Source of the DNA: Isoetes taiwanensis
Taxonomy: Eukaryota > Streptophyta > Lycopodiopsida > Isoetales > Isoetaceae
Length of the DNA: 64,000 nt
Direction: 5' to 3'
Assembly (NCBI GenBank): GCA_021234155.1
Contig: JAJEKV010000017.1
Location: forward strand, 6,514,992 to 6,578,991
Shown: positions 51,808 through 62,247 of the stretch, one piece after another
How the letters are laid out: each line of letters begins with the position of its first letter
How positions within the stretch are numbered: the stretch's first letter is position 1
Translations under genes and position numbers: made by a program
The notes under the pieces: generated by a model
Seen by the model: the letters and a program-made list of their open reading frames with translations, nothing else
Told to the model about the DNA's origin: nothing
Databases searched by the model: none

Positions 51808-52246
51808 GGTGGTAGGCAGCGTCTAGCGTGGCGTCACGCAGCAGTGCATGAAGTGTCCGGGCCTTCATACACTGTAGCATGCCTTATCGGCGGAGCTGTT
51901 CTCGGCCTCTTTCAGGAACTTCCTTTGCGGCATTGTTACGCTTATCGGCGTGCTAAAGCGACTTTCTTCTCACGGCCGTAAGAATTGTCTTGAGAGGGCC
52001 CCGGACTAAGGCTTAACGGGTTTGTAAAGGCGTGGGCCAGGCGTGGCTGCGAGTAAGGAGTGTGTCGCGATCTTCGGTTCCTTGGCGTGTCCTCCTCGAG
52101 GCTTAATGCCTTAGCTTAGCCCTGCCAAGCTACCGATTTTGGGTCTATGGCCTTGACCATGCGTTTAATGGATGGGGCCAACCCTTCAATGTAGCCCCTC
52201 TACGCCCTTTTTCATTCATTCTCGGTACATACAACCTCGCATAAAT

Positions 52247-52986
52247 TCATCCGTGTAGGCCTGAGCGGACATGCCCTTCTTTTCCAACTTTGTAGAAGGT
52301 CTGAATCTGTTGGCATTTGTGCGCCGCGAGGCACGAATCGCGATTTGAAAGCCTTAGCGAACTTCTTGAACTTGCACCGCTCCCCGCCCGGTGCTTAGCT
52401 CTGGCATAACCCTTCCACCAAATACGGGCAGCTCCGGTAAGGTTGGTGGTGGCAACCTTCCCTGTATCCTTCTCCGTCATTCCATAGGACTTCCCAAACT
52501 CCTTCATTTCGTCCAACCAAGATTCTGCATTCAAGCCTCCTCTGGATTTCCCATCAAACTGAGCCAACTTCCGGTTCTTCCATATACTAGTTATGGCTGT
52601 ATCAACGGTTTTTCGGTATTCCTTATCCTTACGCCTCGAATGGTCACTGTCTGATAGCGATGACCCAGAAGACACTGAAGTGGTTGAATGTGAGGAAGCG
52701 GCGCTATCCTTAGAGGAACTTCGATGACGCTTAGCATGAGTCCTCCTTTATGCAGTGCAGGGGCTAGCTCGGGAGAGATGATGGCAGTTGTGTGGACTCA
52801 ATGGTGGTGAGGAGGCAATTCCGTCCGTCCTCCCGAGTTTGTTGCGATTGGATTGGTATGCAACACATAGGCCTGTAATTCGCCGAGTTGCCTTTTCATT
52901 AACATCAATTCCTGTTCAGGGGTGAGCCTACTGGCGTTGGAGGGTGTTTGCCAAGCGGCGTTGCGTACACCGTCTATAGGGAGCAT
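52247..52986 (-). pseudogene. Gag (capsid) of the Ty3-type element
   Basis: A leading piece (52986-52798) has SRLTPEQELMLMKRQLGELQ. The main piece (52675-52247) has LAQFDGKSRGGLNAESWLDE, MTEKDTGKVATTNLTGAARI and WWKGYARAKHRAG, the conserved plant Ty3 capsid region. A normal gag is therefore present in addition to the upstream H3 ORF, so the H3 ORF is not a replacement for gag. Confidence 0.8.
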
Positions 52987-53448
52987 TCATGAATATATAA
53001 GTAGATTTACATTAATGTACAATCCCTTTAAAATAATCGAGACAAAAAGAATATACAAACAGAAGACAATATTTTTATTTCATTCAAGTTGAGTACAACA
53101 ACAAGTTGATTGGTACATGGGTTAAGACAAAAGTAGGTATAATACAATGGAAACTTTTAAAGTTCTACTACCCAGTAAATAAACAACAAAGAAAACATAA
53201 CGGGAGAGATCAGGCCTAGGGGTTGGCGAAGGGGTACAGGATCGCGTAGCGGGTACTCTCCCGTACAGCTCGGACGAGTTTATAGCGTGCCCAGGCTTGG
53301 ACAATGATTGGTTGGTATTCCCATGTTGGGCTGATAATGAGAAGGTTAAAAAGCCTTAAGATAGCATAAAAAGAGTTGCCAAAGGTGGTCGTTGGCCCCT
53401 CGAAAGCCTCGTGCTGCTCATATTCCGGTGGTCAGTGCGACCACGGGG

Positions 53449-53700
53449 TCATCTTCGGATCTTGAGAGCTCGGTCCCTAAGGATGTTAACTATCTCCAGC
53501 CCTTTGTCAGGGTCGTAGGGCTCTCCTGGTGGCGGTGGTTCGATCTCATAGCCTTCCTCCCACTCTGGATATTCACCATATCTCTGGCCATAGTCTTGAT
53601 CCGGTGGTCCGGGATCGTCTCTCCTAACCATATCGGTGATTCTCTCTTCATATTCCCAAATGGTTTCCTCTGCAACATAGTTGAAATGAATAGAGAACAT
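53449..53700 (-). CDS. Small acidic ORF between ORF2 and gag
   Basis: 83 codons from an ATG, rich in Glu, Asp, Pro and Tyr (DPGPPDQDYGQRYGEYPEWE, EGYEIEPPPPGEPYDPDKGL). TATGTTGCAG/AGGAAACC near its start looks like a splice acceptor, so it could be a further exon of the upstream ORF. No family was recognised. Confidence 0.35.
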   Translation of the reverse strand: MFSIHFNYVAEETIWEYEERITDMVRRDDPGPPDQDYGQRYGEYPEWEEGYEIEPPPPGEPYDPDKGLEIVNILRDRALKIRR

Positions 53701-53942
53701 TTTGTAATTCCACTATATTCTAAACTTTAATGCTTTTAAAGAGGATGTCATAAAGAAAATAATTCAGTTATACTCATCAAGAAAACTTTGTATTTAATAA
53801 GTAAATAAGGTACACCATTTTTCAATATTGTCCAAACGGTTGCCAGTCCAAAATGTCATAAATACACGTATATATATTTATAAACAAAAATTGTATAGCA
53901 CCATTAGTCTAGGAACTAGGCCCTGCCTCTTTATCCCTGGCC

Positions 53943-55305
53943 CTAGGAGGTGGTGGAGGCGGTCGGTCGCATGCCATGAGTTACCCCCAGGGTCTCTTTG
54001 TGGCAGCCGCGCACGGCGGATGCAACCTCCGGTGGATATGCAACGGCCAATGGGGCTGCCGTGAGGAGCTTCATTCCCATCCAAGGCGCAATATCCCGAC
54101 CCAAGGCCGTCAGGGCGAGATCCCGTCGTACGAGTACATAAGTAAACGTACGATAGGGAAGCTTCTTGTGGCCGGCCAGTGTAGAAAGTGCACGGAGGGG
54201 CCCACCATGAAGCTTCGACCTCGGCCCTAGATCCGGGCTATGAAGAGGACTTGCGGGTGTCGGAGGCCGACAAAAGAAACGGGTAAGGTGGTTACCCAGC
54301 ACCTTCCCTTGTGGAGTCTCAGAGGCTGCCACTTCCTTATCCAAGTCCATGGGGACTTCTTCCTCCTTGAGCTCCTGTTGCTCCTCCTTCTTGTGCGCAG
54401 GGTTATGATATAAATCTTCACCCTCATCATCTGAGTCGGAGGGAACCTCAACCATATTGATGTTTGGAACGTGAGGTCCCATAGCCGTGAAGGCATCTGG
54501 TGCAGGTTGCGAAGCTGGTTCCTGCATCACGAAGTCTCGAAGGCGTAATAGAGTCTCCGCCGGCTCTATGGTCTCCTGACGGAACTGAAGCAGCTGGTGC
54601 ACCTCCGAAGGAAGCTCGGTAGAAGTGAAATCGATAAAATCATCCATACAATACTCCGCAAGCTCGTAAAGTACATGGTCTTTGCGCTTGCGTCGAAATC
54701 CGGCCACCATATGATACGTCCAGATAATATCATCCAAGAGAAGGTACTCTTGCCCTTGGTGATAGATAACTGGAAGGCCGTCTAACCCTGACAAGCCTAT
54801 AGCTTGTTCACGGCGCGGTGGTAACTCCTCCGCTAGCTCTTTCCAACGGGCAAAGTCGCCCATACCTATATGCTCATCATCCCCCTCCTCGGAGGACTCG
54901 GGCGGTTGCCCTTCTCTGAGTAAGGTTTCATCCTCAGCGTATTGGTCCATGAGGATGGCTAGAAAAGTAGCTTCCGGATATTGCCCACGATCTTTGGACC
55001 AACTGGCGGTGTTTACCCCATCGGAGTTTCCCCTTCAAGACATCATAAGCATGGGTGTCCCCGCCTAACATCTGCCGGACTACCTCCCGCTCCAAATATA
55101 GCTGGGGAGGATCCCCAAGAGAAAGACACAGAGGAAGCATTTCCTCCATGTAGAAGTCGAGGAACCCGGCGTAATCCGGATGCCGCTGCATATTAGCGAG
55201 GAGGTCTATGCGTTGGCATAGCAAAGGTTGCAGCAGGTCGAAGGAAACTTGTGGATCCCATTTCTCTCCATCACGGTACCAGGCGGCAAGGTCGGCGGCA
55301 GCCAT
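53943..55305 (-). CDS. ORF2 of the Ty3-type element, acidic, unrecognised (one frameshift)
   Basis: Two overlapping frames, 55305-54934 and 54950-53943, appear to be one protein of about 450 residues. Reading across the shift near 55000 restores a sensible sequence (GQYPEATFLAILMDQYAEDE). It begins with an ATG (MAAADLAAWYRDGEKWDPQV). The middle holds a strongly acidic stretch (VEVPSDSDDEGEDLYHNPAH, then KKEEQQELKEEEVPMDLDKE), and the C-terminal part is basic. It is codirectional with the H3 ORF, about 200 bp downstream. I recognise no domain. Acidic stretches are common in histone-binding proteins, so a partner role for the H3 ORF is a testable guess only. Confidence 0.5.
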
Positions 55306-55509
55306 GGCGCTAGAAGGGAGGAGAGAGGGGAAGAAACGTTTGAAATAACCCTTAAAAGTCCCCTTTTAAACCCTTTTTTTTTAAAAGCTGACGTCAGCAC
55401 ATTAGTTTACTATTAAGATAAAAACCATTAAACTTTTTAATTCAAAATACAAGTCTCTTTATTAAATATTACAAAAACATATTTACAAATGCGGACTCCC
55501 GCAAGTAAG

Positions 55510-56751
55510 CTAAGGTTGCTCCCCCCGTATCCTACGGGCGAGGGCTAGATCCTTAGGCATTATGGTGACCCTCTTTGCGTGGATAGCGCAAAGATTGGCG
55601 TCACCAAAAAGTGCCACCAAGTAGGCTTCAGCAGCCTCTTGGAGCGCCAAAATTGCAAAGGTTTGGAAACGGAGGTCGGTCTTGAACTGCTGTGCGATCT
55701 CCCGTACCAGCCTCTGAAAAGGTAGCTTCCTGATCAGAAGCTCTGTAGACTTCTGAAATTTGCGGATTTCCCGCAAGGCCACGGTACCGGGTCGGTACCT
55801 ATGAGGCTTCCTCTGTGCCCCGGGCTTTACAGGCGGCCCCGTCGATGCCGGCACCGTCTTAGCCCCAGCAGCCGGTCGGGAGCTATCCACCCGCTGCTGC
55901 CTCCGGTCGGCACTCGTCTTCTTCCCAAAAGCCCCGACAGTCCTTAGTTTCTCTTTGTACTGGCTGCCGGCCTTATGGGCTACACCCTTCTTCCGGTGCT
56001 TAACAGTCTGGTGCGTCGGGATTGGGCCCGGCCCACTCCCAGATGCTCCTCCATCTTGTTGATCCCGCTGGTCTTGTCGGTCCCGTTCCTCCTGCTCAAG
56101 CTTCTCCCGTTCCTCCCGGGCTCTCCTCAAATCTTCTTGAATCTGAGCAAAAAGCTGGGCTGCAGCACGGCGATTAAGTTCAGCTTGGTACCGTTGTGGC
56201 CGCAGACCCATATCTATCTGAATGGTGGTCAGATAGTCTAAGCTGATATCGGGGATTTCTCCCCATATAAAACTGCTGGAACCCTCATGCCAGCGGTATG
56301 GGGGAACCTCAATGGCCCTGCCATCAATGACGGCAAAGCCGTCCCCGAGGTACCTGTATTCCCTTCCACGGGCCGCCGTATCCGCCCGCTCGATCTCCCT
56401 ATGATCTTCCTCTCTGGCCAAACCCCTGATACGGTCGGCCTCTGCCCTGATATCTTCCTCCTCCGTATGGCCTTCCTGCTCGGGAGGATAGAATTTAATG
56501 AGCATCATGACCATGTCAGGTTGCTCAACAATGGTATAGGAGAGCTGGCGAAGGTTCAGCCGGATCAAGAATGGCTCTGAGAAGTGATAGATAGGAAATG
56601 GAATCCTATCGTTGTTCTCAAACCTATTTACCAGCTCATCCAACAGTATATCAATAAGGGCCGGGTCGGTAGCCATGTGCTTGGCAATCATAGCGTAGAT
56701 CTGCACTATGCTTAGGGTCCTTGGGTCTATGGTGCTCTTGGTATTGGCCAT
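55510..56751 (-). CDS. Histone H3 fusion protein encoded by an LTR retrotransposon
   Basis: An intact 413-codon ORF from the ATG at 56751. The frame extends upstream to 56841 only through non-ATG codons, and the chosen ATG has G at -3 and +4. Residues 1-185 form an unrecognised region ([40 protein letters not shown]). Residues 194-232 form a highly charged coiled coil ([20 protein letters not shown]). Residues 250-314 are a basic linker. Residues 315-413 match the histone H3 core from [15 protein letters not shown] to ARRIRGEQP. Histone H3 packs DNA in nucleosomes. Here it is part of a retroelement protein, in sense orientation between PBS and gag. Possible roles are packaging nucleic acid, binding host histones or steering integration. 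All are inference. Confidence 0.92.
   Translation of the reverse strand: MANTKSTIDPRTLSIVQIYAMIAKHMATDPALIDILLDELVNRFENNDRIPFPIYHFSEPFLIRLNLRQLSYTIVEQPDMVMMLIKFYPPEQEGHTEEEDIRAEADRIRGLAREEDHREIERADTAARGREYRYLGDGFAVIDGRAIEVPPYRWHEGSSSFIWGEIPDISLDYLTTIQIDMGLRPQRYQAELNRRAAAQLFAQIQEDLRRAREEREKLEQEERDRQDQRDQQDGGASGSGPGPIPTHQTVKHRKKGVAHKAGSQYKEKLRTVGAFGKKTSADRRQQRVDSSRPAAGAKTVPASTGPPVKPGAQRKPHRYRPGTVALREIRKFQKSTELLIRKLPFQRLVREIAQQFKTDLRFQTFAILALQEAAEAYLVALFGDANLCAIHAKRVTIMPKDLALARRIRGEQP
55513..55809 (-). other. Histone H3 core domain (H3.3-like) within the fusion ORF
   Basis: 99 codons cover the alpha-N helix and the whole histone fold. Compared with plant H3.3 as I know it, the core is about 88% identical. 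Tyr41 and Leu90, which mark H3.3 in plants, are present. Changes include Y54F, D77Q, S86T, H87F, V89I, G102A, E105G, T107A, I124L, Q125A, R134Q and A135P. Residues for tetramer contact and H4 pairing (Cys110, His113, Lys115, Asp123, Arg129) are kept, and Lys79 is kept. The modifiable N-terminal tail is replaced: the Lys4, Lys9 and Lys27 contexts are gone and Lys36 is Arg. Confidence 0.93.
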
Positions 56752-57504
56752 AGCTGTGGTACTAAGGCCTACCGAGTCGGGCAGTGAGGCGCTTGTGACA
56801 CAGGAGGCGGCAAAGAGGGCGCTAGGGTTCACAAGGCACAAGGGCGCAGGAGCAAGGTTCGGTCTGGTGGCGATGGCGAGGGCGGCTCAGGTGGGTTGGA
56901 GGCGGAAGCAAAAAGCAAATGACAAGAAATGGTTTGTTAAGCGGCCACTTAACTTTTAAAATTTCAAATTTTTTCCTTATTAACCGAAATTTTATTATTA
57001 AAAAAAAAATACGGCGGAAATCGCAGCGCAACCCTCTGATCAGGCTGCCCGGCTGCATTATCTGAGCTTCGCCTCGGGCGTCGTCGAAAGGCAAAGCGGC
57101 GCCCCGAGTTGACTGGCGGGCCAGCGTTGATTTCGGGTTCGACGGGTCGGGCGCCCGGCAACATTTCGGGCTTACGCCTTGACTACAAATCTACAAAAGG
57201 CAAGCGGGCGAGTTTGTTTTGGGCCTGCCCTTGACCATTTTAAGCCTAGAGTTGATTTGTTCTAGGATAATTGAGTGCGCCCGATCAATGGAACCATCAT
57301 CTTCGTCATTTGACTCCCCAGCCCGACACCTATTAGGCCTCAATCTTGGGCCCTCCACTTCAAAGCTACAATTTCCTAACTTAACCTAACACCAAGCCAA
57401 ACAACAAAGAGAACTAACGACACATTGACTTAGCCTCCTCCTAACTACCGTACTTTACGAGTTAGTGTTTGGCCAGTGCTATGATTTCGAGCAACCGAAA
57501 TCAC

Positions 57505-57517
57505 GGCTCTGATACCA
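57505..57517 (-). other. Primer-binding site for initiator-Met tRNA
   Basis: On the minus strand TGGTATCAGAGCC starts one base after the 5' LTR end, the classic PBS complementary to the 3' end of plant initiator-Met tRNA. It fixes the orientation of the element. Confidence 0.9.
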
Positions 57518-57518
57518 C

Positions 57519-59111
57519 TGTGGCGCTTAATATATATCGACCCTCGGGGCGTATACATGCGAGGACTTTCCCCTCCCATGGCGATCAGCTCACCATGAGC
57601 GGGGCCCTCTCGTGCGTGTTCGGGCCATCTATGAAATGAGGCCGAAGAAGGACACTGAAAGGGTCATTCGCCCACGCCTTCAATGGGACTCCTCGTCGGC
57701 GGAAGCATGAATACAAGGGTTAGCACACACAGGCCGCGAATATACATAAATAGCCACCCACGAAGGGTGGCGATCCATCAAAATACCAGCGGCATAGAAT
57801 ATGCATCTAATCCTAAGAAAATGCCCAAAACCGGGTTCTACCCGGCTCGGACTCGGTGAGGATCGACCGACGTATTTGGGCCTCAAGAGATCAGCCAGGC
57901 CGAGTCTTGGCATGGCGTTGGCTGGCATAGAACATCGGCTAGGGTTGTCCACTCCATTCGCCCCTCAGGTGCACACTTTGCGGATGGGTCAATTCATGCT
58001 ATGGCCGCTATAGCCTTGGGAGACGCAGGTTCAAGGGATCACCCTTTTGAGCCTACTCCGAGGTTCATGGCGCTGGTCCGATGGGGCAGGTCGGGAAAGC
58101 GTCCCCTTCGGAATCACGGTGGTTCCATGGGTGAGCTAGAGAATACGTGCGCATCAGCGACCCGCATCCGTGCAGAGCTTACTCACCCTAAATCTACTCA
58201 AAGTGCAAGGTGCTCCATCACGGATCACACCTCTACACCCGGGGAGTGTCGGACCCATACCCGGCCCTCGTGGCCGGCTATCAGGCCCTAGCCCTTGTAG
58301 GAGTCTCGGGGGAGCCTTGTATGCCGTGCAAGACCCCACCCCTCATGTCTGCTTGTGTTCCTTGCGGTGCTAAGCGGGACCATAGCATCTAGGACCGGTG
58401 GGCTCTTGTGCACCTGAGCCGCACATAATGGGACTCTACGAGGCTATCTAGGAGCATACTACAATACGCGGTTGAGGAGGTCTCTACCCCGTAATCCCCC
58501 ATTTGAGTCCAGGATTAAACAAAGAACTAACAATCCATCCTTTCGAGTAAGAACCCGAATTGAATATAAAGAGAACTTGCTTGTACAATCAAGGGTTCTT
58601 AGTTTCTATGATTGAATCACAAAGAGAACAGAGAAAATGAGACACAACCAAGCGTTATCTAGAATCCACATAGCCACCCACCTGAATTAGGCTGGACTCG
58701 TTTCCATGGAAGCCTCCATCTCCCGGGAGTTGAGAATTCATTTGTTGATTCAGGACGACAATGGTATGGTGGCTCTTTGCTTTGGTGTATGATGGCGCTC
58801 GGCTCGGCCTTCCTTGGTCGATCTGGGGAGTCAATCACAGGGGGATAGGGGTCAAGTTGGCATCCTAACTTGGCAACCCCCATGCCCAATCGATTGGGGC
58901 AGGTGGCGCCTTCCCAAACAGTAATTAGCCTAATTAAGTTATTATCTTTAATGTATTAAATTAGCATAGCTAATTTAATCCTTTTAAGAGTGTTACAATT
59001 AAGTTCCCATACCCCCATGGTGGCGTACCTTTAGGGGGGTGACATGCTTGTATTTGTACATGTCCCGTATGAATACGTGACGTAGACCGTATAAATACGT
59101 GGAACGTCACA
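57519..59111 (-). repeat. 5' LTR of the Ty3-type element
   Basis: 1593 bp. On the plus strand it runs from TGTGGCGCTTAATATATATC to GGAACGTCACA. It would carry the promoter on the minus strand. Paired with 46114-47696. Confidence 0.92.
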
Positions 59112-59116
59112 GTGAC
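59112..59116. repeat. Target-site duplication, right copy (GTGAC)
   Basis: GTGAC directly follows the right LTR and matches 46109-46113. Confidence 0.9.
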
Positions 59117-59179
59117 GACCATCTTGAGTATAATAATGCTCATATGATACGAATACATGTATGGTCATCACACCATCCC

Positions 59180-59460
59180 CTACGACGGTGACAATTCTCG
59201 AAGCTGGAGTTGGAGCCGGAGTATGCAAACTTGGCTTGTTCGGATAACGTCAGTGAAACTCACATTTTTATCAGGAGCGTTAGTCAGATTCTCGGCAGGC
59301 TCCCAGGTTCTATCAATTAGTGAGTAATCTTCCCAATCAACAAAGTAATACAACCGCTGATGTAGAAACTTAAATTCCAAAATCTCTCGAACCATCAATT
59401 TCTACAGGTGGTGGCGGTGGAAGTGTGCACAGAAGGGGCGGATGGAGTGGACTACCCTTG
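59180..59460 (-). mobile_element. Ty3 chromodomain remnant outside the 13-kb element
   Basis: The minus strand reads a proline-rich linker, then VEID, MVREILEFKFLHQRLYYF, VDWEDYSLIDRTWEPAENLT. This is a recognisable chromodomain of a plant chromovirus. Its closest relative in this window is the remnant at 13930-14600. It lies just beyond the target-site duplication, so it was there before the 13-kb element inserted. Confidence 0.8.
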
Positions 59461-59889
59461 CCAATGTTCTATGCCAGCCAAGCTCATTGCATGATTACAT
59501 CTATTGCTATTTGGAGGTCTTGACTATCCGTCAACCCCCTTGGAGTCGGAATTCGGGTGGTAACCCTTATTCCTGATGCATTATGTAAGTCTATAATTAT
59601 GTTTAGGGATGATGGATGGACATTCTTCTTGCTGGTACATTCTATTTGTACATGTATTTGTTGTTGCATGCTAACATGTAGATATGCTTCTGCAGTATAG
59701 GATGTCACATAGGTGGAATGAACTAATGACACCTTCATATCCTTTGCTTGGACATTTGGCCATCCCAAGGGGTCTTGGTTAGACGGAGAGCCTTTCTTGG
59801 TGATGGTCTTCACTGGGAGGGGGAATCTCGTATTTATCGTATAGGTTCGAGGAGTGTCAGATTGGTGGGTAATATCTAAAAAGAAGAAG

Positions 59890-60050
59890 AGGAAGAAGAA
59901 GATGTTGAAGCAATATTTATGTCATGCCACATTTGCAGCATCTGATTGAACATATAATTTATGGTGATACAAAAGAAGAATAGTAGTTTTTTTAGGTCAG
60001 GACACATTGGCATCATCCTATTGAACATATAATGCACACATCAAACCACA
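59890..60050 (+). repeat. Dispersed repeat with CATTTGCAGCATCTGATTG core, two copies
   Basis: TCATGCCACATTTGCAGCAT at about 59922 and a diverged copy at about 59997 (CAGGACACATTGGCATCATC) both continue into TTGAACATATAAT. The same motif is at about 42187 (TCATGCCACATTGGCAGCAT). It probably belongs to a SINE-like family. Confidence 0.5.
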
Positions 60051-60520
60051 TATTCAATTGGACATAAGAGGCTCATTGAACCAACAAATCTACTCATAAC
60101 CTATCTGCTCATACATCTTCCTATGTGGAAGAAAATGACAGAAGGAAAGCGTCATACAGTCCGGAGATATTGCTCCTCAGATGGGGGTTCCTCAGATGCT
60201 GGTGGAGAAGCATAGAGCTAGAAATTGGTTCCTCATCGGCAAATGCATATCTAAAAAATCATGCTATGTTAGATGCAAGAGGAGCAAAAGAAAAGGAAAT
60301 ATGAAGTTTTGATGTGATTGCTAAAGCCTCCAATTTTGTACCCAAAGGGTTCCAGTCAGCGTGTTAGCACAGTAGTTTCCTTTCTGCCTAAGCTGTTGCT
60401 GCAACAAATGGCATTGATTTCAAATGCTTATTAAAAGTAAGCATGGACTTATAAAATCCTTTACATTCCTTTTGCCATGTAAGCAAGAGCAATTTGGAGC
60501 AACAATGTAATTAATTTGGT

Positions 60521-60755
60521 TTATTGTATAGCATTGCCACATTCTGTCCTTTCTGCCAGGTTTAAAATTTTCTGAAACTGCTTCTTCCATAACCAATACA
60601 TGCCTGAGATATTGACCTCTATGTTGGGCGGATCAAAACCCAACTGGCTGCTGCAAAACGTAGGAATCTTTTGGAAGGGCTCTGTAGCTCCTGCAAAAAG
60701 TCCTTTTAATGCCTGCTTTGCTAGATTAAAGCTTCTGGAAAAGAGAGAGAAGAAT
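60521..60755 (-). other. Possible terminal exon of an unidentified gene
   Basis: CTCTCTTTTCCAG on the minus strand, a strong acceptor, is followed by an open frame with LAKQALKGLFAGATEPFQKI, CSSQLGFDPPNIEVNISGMY and ending RTECGNAIQ-stop. The composition is protein-like. No family was recognised. Confidence 0.35.
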
Positions 60756-60989
60756 AAAAAATGCAACATCCTTATATGTTACCGACTTTTTTTTTTGTAG
60801 TAGAAATCCATTTCTAAAGCCAAATTAAAAATCTTACCGGATCAAACTCAGAAAAGGAAAGAAAATGCGAACTACCCTCTAGCAAAGCTTTTAGGAATCA
60901 AATTGTTTTGCGGCTATGGCACATGGCATGGAACAAACCTTCCAGAACAGACTAAAACAGAGCTGGACTAAAGCTTTGTATTATTCTAG

Positions 60990-61186
60990 AAAAAGGCAAA
61001 AAAACGTAATTGAAACTTAGGTAGGAACAAATCCTGCGGCAACAAATCATACGGGCCAAGCCAACAATCTTCATTGTCGGAAAGAGAGGCAGCAGAGTGA
61101 GAGGAACCTGCAGCTATGGCAGTATGGTGGAGTTGCCATGTTTCGTGTACATAGGAGGCATTGACACAATAAATGGTCAAAAACAA
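60990..61186 (-). other. Possible upstream exon of the same unidentified gene
   Basis: The minus-strand frame has SYVHETWQLHHTAIAAGSSH and SLSDNEDCWLGPYDLLPQDL. It lies 230 bp upstream of the exon at 60521-60755 on the same strand, so the two may be exons of one gene. No family was recognised. Confidence 0.25.
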
Positions 61187-61299
61187 TCATAAATTATTCA
61201 ACTACGGTAATCAGATATTCTATGCGCGAAAAAAAAAAAACTGCCTTTAAAAAACCAAAGGATAAGAAGATATGGGGATCCAAAGTTAGGGGGGTCTAG

Positions 61300-61740
61300 G
61301 CACCCTTATCTCGTGGCATATGCCGCCCCCCCAATGCCATGTCTGAACCCTAGTTTTCGAGATCCCTCTGGCCTGCCCCTTCATAGATAGGGTACCCACC
61401 TATCGTCTCATCATGATCCCACCTCTGCGCCCTGACAGTACGTGCGAGGACATGGTTCGGAGGTGCAGGGCTCTTATTCCGCACATGCTATCCCCCTTCC
61501 ATTCCCTCGCATTCTAGCTTTGTCATGCCAGCGTGGCCGAAGGTTTCACGCCCTCCTCGCATTCGCGAGGCCCTACCAGTCCCTGTACGCTAGTACAGAG
61601 GCCACAGAGCATCACCAAATCTGACGCCTCATCGCCAATTTAGTGGCCCTGCTGGCCCGCTTTTTGCATGTCCCCGCTCAAGTTCGCCGAATTGGCTCCG
61701 ATTACAGGATGAAACATCTCGCACAATTGGTGTAAAGCAC
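61300..61740 (+). other. GC-rich remnant without recognised function
   Basis: This block is clearly richer in GC than its AT-rich flanks. Short frames such as LIANLVALLARFLHVPAQVR look like decayed coding sequence of a transposon. No family motif was recognised. Confidence 0.25.
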
Positions 61741-61935
61741 CATCGTGGTCTTAAGGCTTTAAAAAAAAGGAGGGATTTCCCATTGGAACTCCATCCATCT
61801 CCACCTAGCTTGATCTGGCATGTTCGAGTTGAAGGTAAGCACCAAGTGAGTATGAAGTTTTATTCTGTTTTCTTCATTTGTTCTCCTCATATTATTCATT
61901 TACTAATACATGCTTTGTCACTGATCTGCAGCGCC

Positions 61936-62247
61936 ATGGAAGGAGAGAAAAATCCCCGGTTTTGGGAGAAGCCGCCAGGAACTCCATCCCTGCACAAGAA
62001 GAGGAAGTGACGTGACTCTGGCGTCTTTTAATCAACTGAAGAAACTGCCTCCTTCAAGCTGAAAAATTGTTTGGTGAACCATTCTGAGATTGCAACTACC
62101 GCTAGCTCCAACTTGAATATTGAGATCACTCATGAGATTTTTTATTACGTCGAACATGCCAAGGATGACCATGACATGGTGCATTGCAATGGCATTGTGA
62201 CGGAAGGGAACTGGGTGAAGTTTGAGAGTTCGATCGGCCCAGATTAA
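61936..62247 (+). pseudogene. Small unrecognised coding remnant
   Basis: CTGCAG (acceptor-like) precedes an ATG at 61936 and a short frame (MEGEKNPRFWEKPPGTPSLH, then KKRK-stop). A second frame then reads STEETASFKLKNCLVNHSEI, NLNIEITHEIFYYVEHAKDD and ends GNWVKFESSIGPD-stop at 62247. The two would need an intron or a frameshift to join. Not recognised. Confidence 0.3.

Larger units (their letters stand above)
46114..59111 (-). mobile_element. 13-kb Ty3-type LTR retrotransposon carrying a histone H3 fusion ORF
   Basis: Both LTRs begin TGTG and end CACA (46114-47696 and 57519-59111). The target-site duplication GTGAC flanks the element at 46109-46113 and 59112-59116. The PBS matches initiator-Met tRNA. 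On the minus strand the order is 5' LTR, PBS, H3-fusion ORF, second ORF, gag, protease, RT, RNase H, integrase, PPT, 3' LTR, which is the Ty3 gene order. Gag-pol is broken into frames, while the LTRs look nearly identical except at CAG/CTG-type sites. The insertion is therefore young and many breaks may be sequencing error. A degraded chromodomain-like end suggests a chromovirus. The roughly 4.5 kb between the PBS and gag is unusual and holds the extra ORFs. Confidence 0.93.

Noticed and set aside
55510-55809. An independent host histone H3 gene inserted in the element
   Set aside because: The H3 part has no start codon or normal tail of its own. It continues in frame from the upstream coiled-coil region on the same strand as gag-pol.
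56752-56841. Upstream start of the H3 fusion ORF at 56841
   Set aside because: The codon there is TTG, not ATG. The first ATG in frame is at 56751 and has a good start context.
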